A stretch of 64,000 bases of DNA from Psoroptes ovis. Lineage: Eukaryota; Arthropoda; Arachnida; Sarcoptiformes; Psoroptidae. Under the pieces are notes generated by a model. It saw only the letters and a program-made list of their open reading frames with translations, searched no databases and was not told where the DNA came from. Below are positions 32,701 through 43,558 of this stretch, piece after piece. The position numbers and the translations under genes are program-made. The stretch covers positions 372,001 through 436,000 of the forward strand of contig PQWQ01000025.1 in assembly GCA_002943765.1 (NCBI GenBank). The letters run 5' to 3'. Numbering within the stretch: the first letter of the stretch is position 1; the number at the start of each line of letters is the position of its first letter.

Positions 32701-35700
32701 TACGGGCTATACACACACATAGAGTTTGAGTACCCAAAGGGGTTTGAATGGTCCCTATTGAATTTGATTTAATTAATTTTTTCAATAATTAATTAACTAA
32801 TTGATTGATTATTTCTCGCCATTAATTAATAGGTGCAGCATCACAAACAAAATTTACAATCCTTTCATATGGTGATAATTATACCACATTAAGTCCAATC
32901 GAGCTGGCTGCTGATTTTACATTTTCAAGTTTACAAAGATTTGGTGAACAATTTCTCAGTGATTATATTGATGCTAGACAGTTACCGATTAAAATTTTGC
33001 AAAAGGTAAATTTAATTAATTAATTAATCAATCAATCAATCAACTACCCTAAATACTGACAGATTACGCCTGGCATTTAGAGCCAGCGAGTCAGTCAGTT
33101 AGTCGAAGGCTTTTGATCAGACAAGCATGAATCAATTAATTTCCATTCAATCAATCAATCATTTGATTGATTATTGTTATTTTGAAAAGACCTCGATTCA
33201 AATCGAATCAAATCAATCATATGAATCATTCAAAATCATCATTCAGGTAAATTCATTTTTAATGGCCATATGTATTCATATGTATTTGTGTATGGCCCAA
33301 CCGATACACGTAATTATTTGTTTCAATTCATCAAAAGATTTACACTGAAAATTATTACTTTGTATCGAATGAAAATGTCAATCGTGTTACTATATGCATT
33401 ACTACAAGGCTGGAATCATTGGGCTATGCGTGTTAGACGCACAGAGGTGCATACCCCTCTGTGTAAGCCTTATGTAAATCTAGCCAAATGACACAAAATG
33501 ATTATTGCTACGATCGTTTCCGTATACACGCAAATTGATATTCGAAAAATGACAGAAAATTATGAAGATTCAAATGGATAATGGACTCAAAACGGAACAT
33601 TATTATTACTGGCAATGATTTGGCACTGATTGTCAATGTTTGCATGTTCAATATTAATTATGGCTTCATGTACAATACCTTTGTGTATTCACGACAGGTG
33701 ATTTGATTTGGAATTGATTCGAATTTGATTGGAAATTGATTTGATTCGATTTGATTTGCATTTAATTCGATTTGGTTTGATTTGATTCGATTTTAATTTT
33801 GTTTTTTTTTTTTTTATTTTGTTTCATTTCTATCAGATGGTAATTGTTGATAGTCCTGGCCTAATCGATATGATACCAACATCGCAAGCAAAACAAACAA
33901 TCGATAATGATGTTTATCAATGGTTTATTGATCGTTCAGACGTTATTTATATTGTAATTGATGTTAGCCAATTACATTTGTCAACATCATTACGTGCATT
34001 GCTGGATCAATTAAAAGGTAATGGGCTCATTATTTATGTATGTTTTCAATGTAATTTGCATGTAGTTTATACGTCATTCATTATTCAGGGTTATTATCAT
34101 TGAATTTTTAATTATTCCCTGAATTATCTCTGATCAATGTATGTGTATCGGTGTATTGGTGTTTATTTGTGTGTATTACCGGTACCACCACTACTGTGGT
34201 TAATTATGGTGATAATGAACAAAATAATGATTCAAAAGATTCGATAATCGAATCTTTTAATGAATGAAATGATAATTAATTATAATGTTAATTAAGGAAT
34301 TTTTTTTGTCGGTGTTTTTTGGTTATTGTTGGTATTAGTTGATGATAATAACAATTATAATGATAATTATCACCATTTTTATGTCAATTTATATTTGAAT
34401 ATTTATCTGTTTAATTTGTTTATTTATTTATTTGACCAGTGAATAATTAGTTGTAATTTATAGTAGTAATTTAGTAGTAGACTTTAGGTATTTGGTAATG
34501 AGATTGAATGATGTTGGGTGTGTTGTTTATGTTTTTTCAAATTTGTTTTTGATTGTTTGACCATTATCAACACAACACATTATTAGATGGCCATTAGACG
34601 ATAATTGGTCATTGCTTCACTTAATGATATAATTGTCTTGATTGTTCGTCAGAAATAGCCTTTAAAAAAACAATGATCAAGTTACTCTTAGAGAGATGCA
34701 GAGATAGACAGGCAAAGAGAGAAATGGTTAAGCTCTGTTTTATAGGTTATCGATGTTTAAGAGGGGTTGAAAGGATTGAATTTTTTTTATCTTAGAACTG
34801 TGCCATTCATGAATTCAATTATTGATTTTTTCAAAAATTTTCTTGAATTTTTAGGACGTGAAATACGTTTCATAATATCGAAAGCCGATATGGCATCACA
34901 CACGCAAATCATTTCAATGTTTGGACAACTGTTATGGGTACTATCACCGATCATGTCACATGAACGACCACCAATGGTATATGCATTGTCAAGTATGTAT
35001 CCGATTTTTGAGATTTTTTAAAAAGTTTTCGGGAAAAAATTCGAGATTTCCAAACAAATTCCAAACATATTTCAAGCCATTACGGCGATTACGTCAAATA
35101 TGCACTGTCACATATCAATCGACACAAAAGAGCACCCAGAAAAATCCACACAATCCTATTAAATACAAATGGATACAATCACAACAAATACATTTTGACA
35201 GTTTTTTTACATTCCATTTAATAATATCGTTACAATTGTTAAGGTGGTTTTTTTTCTGAAAGATTATTTTGATTCGATCAATTGTTTTCGACTAGCACTC
35301 GACAGGCTCCCATAAGGCACCTCAACAAATCAAGTGCAGCAGCTCTGCTGGCGCCTCTCAGGCGCCCTTCAGCACATTATTTTCAATGGTCTTTCAATTC
35401 TCCCCGAGCTGCCGGCAACAACGGTGACTAATCAGGTGTCGAGTGCAAAGTGGCACCCTAATATTAATGTTATTATTGTAATAATCTGGTCTACATATTT
35501 TAAATTGAATTTTTTGACGACTATAATGACAATATGATTGGTTCGAGAGACAGAATGAGAGAGAAATGGGAGAGAAAAATTTACATTTTTATATTCGAAA
35601 AAAATTCCCGAAAATATTTCGGGAATTTAACAACAATAATAATAATAGAAATACCTGTGTTCGGACACCACCCACCCACACATCAACACACACGGATAAT

Positions 35701-36633
35701 ACATGCACATTTAATGATGGCTAAATGTGAGAGATATGTCAGAGATGATGATTTGAGTTGTTGTGTGTTGAAATATCCGAAGAGGAATTTTTCTGCCCGA
35801 AAAATTTGATTCACAAAATATGTGTAACATATTTTGTGGATTAATGATTTCATTCGAATTCGATTTTTGAATTTTTGTGAATTTCATTCGATTTTCGAAT
35901 TTTTTTCTGAATTTCTATTTTTGTCAAACATTTCTATGTGTTACCATAGCATTGGCACAAAACAATTTTGATGAATTCATTGATAATCAAGAAACACAAT
36001 GGCTGAAAGATTTATCATTTCAATTATCTGGACAATCACGTATTGAATCACATATTGCCGAAGTACGTCGTCATGCTGTTCGTGTACGTAATCATGCAAA
36101 GCTAATCGATTGTTATTTGTCAACATATTATAAGAATAAAGGATTGTTTATGTTTGGACAAAGTTCGAAACAATTGGCTAATGATATTGCCGAAAATCCA
36201 CATCAATATCGTATATATTCAGGTGCATTTATGGGACAATTACAAAATATTTCACGTTATGATTTGCCTGATCCTAGTGTTTATAGAGAATTTTTCAGGT
36301 ATGTGCAAAAATGACAAAATATATTAGGTTGTCCGGAAAGTTCTGTCCGATTTTCATGAACAACTCTATCATGATTAAGCCGAATGAACTTTTCGGACAA
36401 CCACCTAATAAATCAATTATAAATATAATTTCGGTAATTTTCATAATTCTTCTCTTATAACCCTTCGATAACACAGATCAAATCCATTGATCGATTTTAA
36501 ACCTCTATCCAGTACGTGTTCATATTTTCGTGGTTGTCCAATCGATCGATTGGATGTGGCCATTGCATATGATTTACCTGAATTGGTTGGTAAATATAAA
36601 AAATTGACCAAAACAAAATTGGAGCAAAATTAA
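29783..36633 (+). CDS. SRL: Sarcalumenin-like lumenal EHD-family protein with poly-Asp region
   Basis: Twelve exons: 29783-29852, 29919-30053, 30128-30444, 30503-30694, 30798-30959, 31033-31154, 31246-31364, 32833-33005, 33837-34017, 34855-34992, 35950-36298, 36477-36633. All junctions are GT..AG and the frame stays open, giving 704 residues. A signal peptide (MKLLYSLITLLFIFILLIQL) is followed by about 220 residues of Asp runs and Lys/Ser spacers, a low-affinity Ca2+ binding composition. From RSRAHIDDILRVYE on it aligns by eye with vertebrate sarcalumenin: IKPLEQLYKY-like helix, P-loop GGKTTGKS (347-354), DSPG (435-438), SKAD (499-502), RRHAVRVRNHAKLIDCYLSTY, and the C-terminal CSYFRGCPIDRLDVAI. 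Sarcalumenin buffers Ca2+ in the SR and stabilises SERCA. The switch and specificity motifs differ from EHD (DTPG, NKAD). There is no EH domain. Confidence 0.88.
30128..30430 (+). repeat. GAT/GAC trinucleotide tract encoding poly-Asp
   Basis: Several runs of 8-14 Asp codons that mix GAT and GAC freely. The mixing suggests selection for Asp rather than pure microsatellite slippage. Similar runs continue at 30549-30606 and 30828-30879. Confidence 0.85.
31509..31594 (-). repeat. MITE copy 9
   Basis: In sarcalumenin intron 7. The left end reads TTAGTTGGTTGTCCG, an insertion near the terminus, and the right end CGGACAGCCTTAT. Confidence 0.8.
32009..32090. repeat. MITE copy 10, fully palindromic variant
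   Basis: In sarcalumenin intron 7. Unlike the others, both halves derive from the same half-type: left TTGCCAATTTTCA and right TGAAAAAATCGGTCA. The whole 82 bp is close to a perfect palindrome. Confidence 0.75.
32115..32140. repeat. (ACATT)n pentanucleotide microsatellite
   Basis: About five tandem ACATT units just outside MITE copy 10. Confidence 0.85.
33006..33836 (+). other. Sarcalumenin intron 8 (831 bp)
   Basis: Contains a GC-richer structured patch at 33406-33471 and a G/A-T purine-rich (GATTTGATTC)-like run at 33705-33800. No exon evident. Confidence 0.65.
33406..33471. other. Structured inverted-repeat patch in intron
   Basis: Inner stem CACAGAGG / CCTCTGTG (33440-33447, 33456-33463), outer AAGGCT / AGCCTT closing the ends. 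Some 66 nt in total. Not a tRNA: the putative T-loop lacks TTC and the D-arm is absent. Confidence 0.35.
34018..34854 (+). other. Sarcalumenin intron 9 (837 bp)
   Basis: A/T-rich with simple sequence. I see no gene or mobile element in it. Confidence 0.6.
34993..35949 (+). other. Sarcalumenin intron 10 (957 bp)
   Basis: Hosts the GC-rich inverted-repeat element at 35295-35446. Otherwise A/T-rich, no exon evident. Confidence 0.65.
35295..35446. mobile_element. GC-rich 152-bp element with 10-bp terminal inverted repeats
   Basis: Bounded by GCACTCGACA (35295-35304) and TGTCGAGTGC (35437-35446), an exact inverted pair. The interior is much more GC-rich than the surrounding intron (CTGGCGCCTCTCAGGCGCCC). 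No clear target-site duplication. Family unknown. Confidence 0.4.
36324..36409 (+). repeat. MITE copy 11 (GGT-insertion subtype)
   Basis: Inside sarcalumenin intron 11 (36299-36476). The right end is GGACAACCACCTAATA, with the extra ACC. Confidence 0.85.
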
Positions 36634-37646
36634 TTCATTCATTTCAAAACAAATCAAATCAACTGAAAAAACAACCCTTCAAGTCAATTTTCAACCAATA
36701 ACACTGTGCCTTCTTTAAATTAATCATAAATAACTAATCAACCAGCCAAACAACCAACCACCGATCGAGTACCAACCTGCCAGTCAATCAATCAATCAAT
36801 CAGCCAATCATTCAATCAACCAACTGAACTAATCACTGTCCATTTATTCAATTCAAATGGGGTTAAATACAATTTAAAATAAATTAATTTATTTTCGTTC
36901 ATTTATTTGAATCTCTCATTCATTCGTTGTTGTTGTAATTTGTTAAATTTTTGAAGAAAATTGAAGAATAAAAATTTTGAAAAATTCTCGAAAAACTTCT
37001 CGGAAAATTTCTCAAAATTCAAAAATGTTAAACTTACGTATTCATTAAACGCGTGTGCCATGATCAATGGACCCCAGGTATTAGTGGACGCGAATAATCG
37101 ATTGAATCAATTTATAATAGGTTGTCCGGAAAGTTTTGGCCGATGTTCATGTGCATCTCTCGATTGATTAAGCGGAATTGAACTTTTCGAACACTTTATC
37201 ACTAAATAAATCGCTTTATTATTTGAATCTTGATTATTTATTGGAAATTATATTCACTGATATAATTACAAATTAGACAAATTTAAAAAAAAAACATGGA
37301 AAATATACGTTTGGTGGTTGGTGGATTTGTGTGTTTGTATATTTATAAAAAAAACAAAAACAAAAACAAAATTAATGATTTTGTCAAAGAAAATATTTTT
37401 GTAAATCTTAGAAAATTTTTTTACAGGAAAAGTTCAATTTTTTTCTGCTTTGTTTTGGACAAAAATTGATGTTTGACTGTACACACATACACTGGCATGA
37501 TAATACAATATCATACTAACAATTGCCGTGGGCAATTGGCGCTGGCGCATCAGAGAATTTTTTTTTTCGGTGGCTATTTGGCCTTGACAGGCGTCCATCG
37601 TAAGCCTTCTACTATGACTAAGGGGCGCAATGAGTTCACCTCGGAG
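36634..37646. other. Intergenic between sarcalumenin and the convergent minus-strand gene
   Basis: Contains (CAAT)n near 36787, MITE copy 12 and a GC-richer patch at 37515-37640 with the tight hairpin CAATTGCC GTG GGCAATTG at 37519-37537. No gene evident. Confidence 0.5.
37119..37199 (+). repeat. MITE copy 12 (decayed right arm)
   Basis: The left end ATAGGTTGTCCGGAAAG is good. The right arm has decayed to CTTTTCGAACACTTTAT. Confidence 0.75.
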
Positions 37647-38438
37647 TCAATGATCACCTTTCAATGCTTTGATAACGAGTATAAATGTAGCAATCAATAC
37701 AATAGCAGTGATAATTTTGGCCGCATTATTCAAATTAAATTCAAAACAATCACAATTTTCAATTGATTCCGTAAATTTTTTAAATGAATCTTCTTTTTCA
37801 ATTTCTGGATTAAGGATTTTACGTAAATCCGAAACACGTGCACCAGTTGCTGTCGGTATCCCGTTTATATAATACGGTGATGTCAACGATAATGATGGTG
37901 TTTGTTGGGTCGATATGATCGATGATGATCGTTGTTGTTGATGTTGGTTTGGATTACTACTAATCGCAGTAGATGTTGATACAGATGGTGATTGAATCGA
38001 AGGTTGTGGCAGCGGTTGTTTAACCGTAGTTGATCGTGGTAAATTAAAACGTGCCCATCCGGTTACTTTTGGCTGTTGTCGAGGTATTGTAGTGGTGGTG
38101 GTGGTGGTCGCAGTGGTTGTCGCTGTTGTTGTTGCAGTATCAGTTGTTTGTTGTTGCGGCGGCGTCGTTGATGTCGATTTTGTTGAGGACAATTTTGATA
38201 TCAATGATTTTGCTGCAGTCGATGGTGATTCACTGGATGATGATGATGGTGGTGGCACTTTTGTCGTATGATGATTGTCGGACAACTTTGATGGACAGCC
38301 ATCATCATCATCATTTTGATGATGATTATCATTATTTACATTGAGCTTTGTATCATTGTGTTCATTGATCAATTGAATCGATTGATCATTCAAAGTGTTT
38401 GCCGATAATATCAGCTGATTATTGGTCGTTGATTTTTG
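37647..38438 (-). CDS. Terminal exon of a low-complexity, C-tail-anchored protein
   Basis: Minus-strand open frame that I start at a CAG acceptor at 38439-38441 in phase 0, giving 263 residues to the stop. The frame could instead start at an ATG at 38489, but that would put a poly-Lys run from a poly-A tract into the protein. Most is Ser/Thr/Gln-rich and disordered. The C-terminus looks constrained: ARVSDLRKILNPEIEKEDSF, then a single membrane segment AAKIITAIVLIATFILVIKA and a four-residue tail GDH-type end, the layout of a tail-anchored protein facing the cytosol. Family not recognised. It is probably joined to the exon at 47019-48653 (same strand, same bias, compatible phase). Confidence 0.6.
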   Translation of the reverse strand, partial: QKSTTNNQLILSANTLNDQSIQLINEHNDTKLNVNNDNHHQNDDDDGCPSKLSDNHHTTKVPPPSSSSSESPSTAAKSLISKLSSTKSTSTTPPQQQTTDTATTTATTTATTTTTTTIPRQQPKVTGWARFNLPRSTTVKQPLPQPSIQSPSVSTSTAISSNPNQHQQQRSSSIISTQQTPSLSLTSPYYINGIPTATGARVSDLRKILNPEIEKEDSFKKFTESIENCDCFEFNLNNAAKIITAIVLIATFILVIKALKGDH

Positions 38439-38554
38439 CTGTTTTTTTTTTTTTTTTTTTTTGAAAAAATAAGGAGAGAAGAAAATCAATTAATTCAGTC
38501 TTAAATCAACTTGCTTAAGCAGGGGATTATTTGTTAAAGGCCATTCATCTTATA

Positions 38555-38645
38555 TTGGGTGGTTGTCCGAAAAGTTCATTCGGCTTAATCACAATCACAA
38601 CAGAGTTGCTAATTGAAAATCGGCCAGAACTTTCTGGACAGCCTA
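38555..38645 (-). repeat. MITE copy 13 (GGT-insertion subtype)
   Basis: The left end is GGGTGGTTGTCCGAAAAG and the right end TTTCTGGACAGCCTAA. A short internal duplication (CACAATCACAA) makes it slightly long. Confidence 0.8.
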
Positions 38646-39164
38646 ACCTAAAAGCTTCCGAAATAATTCCCACTTAATTCCACCTAGTACATTGAACATT
38701 TGGTACTTAATCATACCCGAAAATACACACCGGAGTCTCAAGACGTCAATTTTGGCTGAAACAAAGCGGATTAACATTTTGGGTATTTTGGGAGGTGAAA
38801 ACCTCGGATTTTCGGGAAAATTCTTCAAGAAAACAAATTTTTTGAAAATCTTTCGAAGACTATGACAGATTTGTTTTTGTCAGAGGAAATTTTCCGGAAA
38901 TTTTTAATCCTTCAAAAAAAAAAAACAAAGAAAATTCCTTGGAAATTTTCAACTCTTTTATCACTGAACTTAAACATGGGGAAAATTTACGAGAAAAATG
39001 AAAAATTTTTACCGAAAAAAAAGGGAAAAAAATTCTGTGGTTTCTCCTCTCACACTTTGAACACATATTCATTCATTCATTGATTATTCATTCAAAAAGA
39101 TTAATAGATTTTTCAATTTAATAAAAGAAAAGAATAAAGGAATGAAAAAATTTCTCAATTTTTG

Positions 39165-39260
39165 TTGCACGCTTTACTGTCATTGGACGTGATGATCACG
39201 TTTTGATTTTTGGCTCGAAACCGGCTCATCCCGAGTGAGACACGGGCAACTCTCGTAGAC
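39165..39260. repeat. Hairpin repeat, copy a
   Basis: A perfect 15-bp palindrome ACGTGATGATCACGT at 39187-39201, followed about 30 bp later by a CCCGAG..CGGGC stretch. A diverged copy lies 1 kb away at 40190-40280. Confidence 0.4.
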
Positions 39261-39584
39261 TTAATGAAACAAAGGGCATTTTGAATGCAAATTTTCGAGA
39301 AAAATTCCGACTGCTATTCGGGTCATCAAAAAGAAAACCATTATTAAAAAGGGCATCTCATTATTTTTCTTTCTTAACTCTCAGACAATTACATTGAAAA
39401 TGAGATAATTTATTTTATTACAAATTATTTGGTGGAAAACGAAAAAAGGAATTTGAAAATTTTCAATTAATTTAATTCTTTGATATGAAGAACAAAGATG
39501 AAAAATGGCTAGAACATTGTTCATTATCAATATGAACCAGATAAAAATTTCGAAAAATTTCAGGAAAAAAATTCACGGAAAATT

Positions 39585-39666
39585 TTAGGTTGTCCGGAAA
39601 GTTCTGGCCGATTTTCATTAGCAATTCTTGATTGATTAAGTGGAATGAACTTTTCGGATAACCTAA
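39585..39666 (+). repeat. MITE copy 14
   Basis: The arms are TTAGGTTGTCCGGAAAGTT and AACTTTTCGGATAACCTAA. Confidence 0.85.
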
Positions 39667-40189
39667 TATAAATGGTCATAGATATCAAATGATGATAATT
39701 ATTTATATGAATGACACACAAACCTAATAAGATCGACTAGTCACGATAAGAAAATTAATTAAAAGAAACAAAGGCTAGAATTCTTTGGAGATGTAAAAAG
39801 GAAAAGTTCCCGGGAAATTTCAAGCGCGTGACTGTCAATAAAGATGCGGTTTTAAAATGGTTTTAAATGTGCCCATACACGAAATGTCTTTGAATACATG
39901 TTTGTCATTGATTGATTGAAATTCAAAGGGTTTTACAAAAATGGGTGCAGATGTTTTGCGTGTATCGAACACACACAAAAGGATTCGGTTTTTTAATGGT
40001 TTTTGGGAAATTTTACAGAAAAATTTTCAAATGGAAAATTTTCCGGAAAAAAGCAGAACGAAAAAAAAAAATGGAAAAATTTCAATTTTTAGGGTTCAAA
40101 GGGGTGAAAACATTTGAAATTTTTGAATAATAAAAAATGACAATTTGTTAAACAATAATAATTCTAAAGAGAAAAGTAAACTTTTATTT

Positions 40190-40280
40190 CTCTGAGCGCA
40201 TTAAAGTGATTGAACGTGATGGTCACGTTCGAGCTTTTTAGCTTACAAGTTGCTTTGCCCGAGTCTCGCTCGGGCATTTC
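40190..40280. repeat. Hairpin repeat, copy b
   Basis: GAACGTGATGGTCACGTTC (40212-40230, 8-bp arms) followed by GCCCGAG/CTCGGGC (40257-40275). Same order of two hairpins as copy a, and both are followed by GGGCATTT. Confidence 0.45.
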
Positions 40281-40363
40281 ACACAATGATAGTGCATACA
40301 TGCGGCAAGTTTGATGACAATTTCGGGGAAACCTTTTGACTGGTAGTCAGGTTGAATAATTTT

Positions 40364-40447
40364 ATTAGGTTGTCCGAAAAGTTCATTCGGCTTAATCACT
40401 ATAGAATTGTTCATGAAAATCGGCCAGAACTTTCCGGACAACCTAAT
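40364..40447 (-). repeat. MITE copy 15
   Basis: The arms are TTAGGTTGTCCGAAAAGTT and AACTTTCCGGACAACCTAA. Confidence 0.87.
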
Positions 40448-40685
40448 ATATTTTCTCTGAGTAAAAAACACTTGACATTATTATTATCTCTCATATTTTT
40501 AGTCAATTTTGTCATCATTCATAACACAGTATCGACAAACAACCAAAAAGTGAATTAAAAGGTTAAACTTTTAAATTATAAATATATGAACAAGGATCAA
40601 TGAATGGATGAATGAATGAATTAATAAATGATATAATGAAATCAAAAGTTTTTCCATTTGACAAAGCCAATTGACAAAAAAATAT

Positions 40686-40770
40686 TCGGTGGTTGTCCGA
40701 AAAGTTCTTCCGGCTTAATCAATCGAGTTGCTCAATGAAAATTGGACAAAACTTTACGGACAACTTAATA
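40686..40770 (-). repeat. MITE copy 16 (GGT-insertion subtype)
   Basis: The left end is CGGTGGTTGTCCGAAAAG and the right end CTTTACGGACAACTTAATA. Confidence 0.8.
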
Positions 40771-40801
40771 TTTAAAGCCATTTAATTCTGTGAAAAGAGA
40801 T

Positions 40802-40830
40802 TGAATGAATGAATGAATGAATGAATGAAT
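40802..40830. repeat. (GAAT)n tetranucleotide microsatellite
   Basis: About seven GAAT units in a row. Short GAAT runs recur throughout the A/T-rich DNA here. Confidence 0.85.
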
Positions 40831-41536
40831 GATGATTCAATTGAATCATATAACTCAATTGAATGACATTATTTTTTGCTGGTGGAATAAAAAATGAAAA
40901 AAAAATAATGGTGATTTATGGATTTTGACAAAGTACCAAATTTTTAGGGACCAAAAATTTGATAAAATTTTTTTAAGTCTAAAGTTTTCAATTTGATACA
41001 AAGTACTTAACCGTACCCCTTTGATACATTTTTTGGTTTCAAATACCCAAGAGAGACACGGAGCAAATTATTCATGAATATTTGCATCAAATTTATGTGT
41101 ACCAGTGTTTATTTATTCATAGAAATAATTATGTCATGAATAATTATGATAATTGGAATCGGAGAATTTGATGGGTGGATAGAGAGAGTTTGAGCAAAGA
41201 ATTTAGAGAGAAAAAAGGGTTAAAATGTATTTCGAATGAGTCAGAAGAAACTTTACGGGAATTCGTCGTTTTTGAATTCAAATTTTTTTTGGAAAATTTC
41301 CCAGAAAAATTTAGGAAAAATTGCTGGAAAAAAATTCAAGTTTTAATTGGAAATTGCCTGAAAAATGCAACAAAAAAAGTCAATTAAATGAATTCAGTAA
41401 AATTTATAGCCCGATAAGGGTTAACCCTTTTCGAAAAATTCAAATTGAAAAGAAAATTCAAGAATAATTTCAACCATTTTACACCAGTTATGGCTTTACA
41501 TTCATCAGCAGCAAGCAGTTCATTTGCTATTGTATT

Positions 41537-41622
41537 GTAGGTTGTCCAGAAAGTTGTGACCGATTTTCATGAACAACTCTCGATTGATTAAGTGGAATGA
41601 ACTTTTCGGACAACCACCTAAT
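41537..41622 (+). repeat. MITE copy 17 (GGT-insertion subtype)
   Basis: The left end is GTAGGTTGTCCAGAAAG and the right end GGACAACCACCTAATA. Confidence 0.83.
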
Positions 41623-42004
41623 AAATATCAAAGTGACATTTTTCAACAAGGGAATTTTTTTTGGAGGAAAAAAATGAAACAAAAACATAACAAATTCTGA
41701 GGAATTTCAGCGTGTTTTGTGTGTTTACCGAATGAATTGAAATTCACAAAAGCACCAAAGCAAAAAAAAATTCCATCGAATGGATTCTTTTTTTAATTCA
41801 ATAAAATTCAATGGAACGAATTCCATTTGGCTACTTTTTGCTGTTTTTGGAATGCAAATGATTCGCTTTTGTTTTTTCTGTTTAATTACAAAATTAAACA
41901 AAAACAAAAAACAAAGAAAATTATTAATTAAAAAAAAATTTTCAATTTTTTTGAAAAGTAGCAAAAATATTTGAGCTGAATATTTTGAATTAGTATTTGT
42001 AATG

Positions 42005-42087
42005 TGGGTTGTCCGAAAAGTTTTGGCCGATTTTCATGAACAATTCTATCATGATTAAGCGGGATGAACTTTTCGGACAACCTAATA
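42005..42087 (+). repeat. MITE copy 18
   Basis: The left end is GTGGGTTGTCCGAAAAG and the right end TTTTCGGACAACCTAATA. Confidence 0.85.
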
Positions 42088-42768
42088 TTTGACTTGACGG
42101 CCGTTTGGTGCGAGAGCCACCACAGCGAAATCAAAACAATTAAAAGCTCCATAGCTATGGCGCCTATGAGACGCTGTAACGCCTAAGAAATTTTAGCTCA
42201 GAGCCAAGATTTACAAAGGAGGGAAACGTAAAAAGGGGAAGCGCAAAGGGTGATGTGTAAAGGGGTAATGCGAGGGGTCATTTTCAGACGATCGTGATTG
42301 GTATGAATTAGGGAAAAATATTAATCAACAAATTGCTACCAAAAACAACCGAAAAATCCAATAAATCACTGATCAATGATAAATCATCGATAGAATCGAT
42401 GATTGATTCCGATAGACACTAACCCAAAAATAGATTGAAACGCTTGATGTTCGAAATAATGAACAATGAACACCCCAGCCCAGTCAAGCACTCGAGAAAA
42501 CAATGTCAGTGATGGTAACCATCAATCACACATCAATCGATCATAAATGGATTCGAAATGGATCCATCCAATGGCCATTTTCATTTTGAATCTCAATTTT
42601 CAAATCGATGTATCCGAATCTGTCCGAGCAAAATTAACACACACATTAAGTGAATAATAGTGACACAGCTACTACTACTCGGTACTTGATGATCATCATT
42701 ATGAATGTCATTAAAAAAAATGAATTGAAATAATATCGAATATGATCAATAATAACAATAATGATACG

Positions 42769-42850
42769 TTAGGTTGTCCGTAAAGTTCATTCCGCTTAAT
42801 CACAATAGAGTTGCTCATGAAAATCGGCCAGAACTTTATGGACAACTTAG
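42769..42850 (-). repeat. MITE copy 19
   Basis: The left end is TTAGGTTGTCCGTAAAG and the right end CTTTATGGACAACTTAG. The change is mirrored in both arms (GTAAAG/CTTTAT). Confidence 0.83.
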
Positions 42851-43471
42851 TATATTACGAATTACCCTACCATTAAACGGATACATTTTAATGATTGAAA
42901 ATTGATAGAAAATTCAAGATAAATGATCAACGAGCCTTCAATTATGATTGGCAGTTTGCCATTGGCCCACAGAACCATGAAAATCTTGGATTGAAGAATC
43001 TCCAGATCTTGGAGTAGGCTTGACAGGGTGGAAATTGCCGAAACTTTTTTTATTTCTGGGAAATTTCCCAAAAAATTTGTCAAAAATTTTCCTAAGCAAT
43101 TTTCGTTCCGGAAACATTTACCAAAAATCACTTTTCCCAGATCAATTTTCGTCAGGCAAATAAACAAATAAACAAACGTATTTATTGATGTATTAATCAG
43201 TGAATCAATCACCAAAGGATGATGCTATGGTGACGATTACTTACGCACCCACACACACATAAGCATTTACACATGGAGACTTGGACACTTGTATATGGCA
43301 GAGCATTGACGAACCATATACGCAAACACAAATACACAACGATAAACAAAATGCATTAACCCTTGAAAAAAATTTCTGGGAGAAAAAACATTTTTTTCGG
43401 AAATCGGTTCATCAAATCCATGTTGAAAAATGTCATCGACATTCATTCATTTCATACATGCATCATAGATT

Positions 43472-43558
43472 AATAGGTTGTCCTAAAAGTTTTGGCCGAT
43501 TTTCATAACCAACTTTATCGATGATTAAGCGGAATGAACTTTTCGGACAACCTTAATA
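43472..43558 (+). repeat. MITE copy 20
   Basis: The left end is ATAGGTTGTCCTAAAAG and the right end TTCGGACAACCTTAATA. Confidence 0.83.

Larger units (their letters stand above)
31365..32832 (+). other. Sarcalumenin intron 7 (1468 bp)
   Basis: Carries two MITEs and an (ACATT)n run at 32115-32140. No coding potential seen. Confidence 0.7.

Noticed and set aside
33406..33471. tRNA gene
   Set aside because: No D-arm, no TTC T-loop and no anticodon stem of the right size.
38441..38489. Start of the tail-anchored protein at the ATG at 38489
   Set aside because: It would put a poly-Lys run from a poly-A tract into the protein, whereas a CAG acceptor lies exactly where sensible sequence begins.
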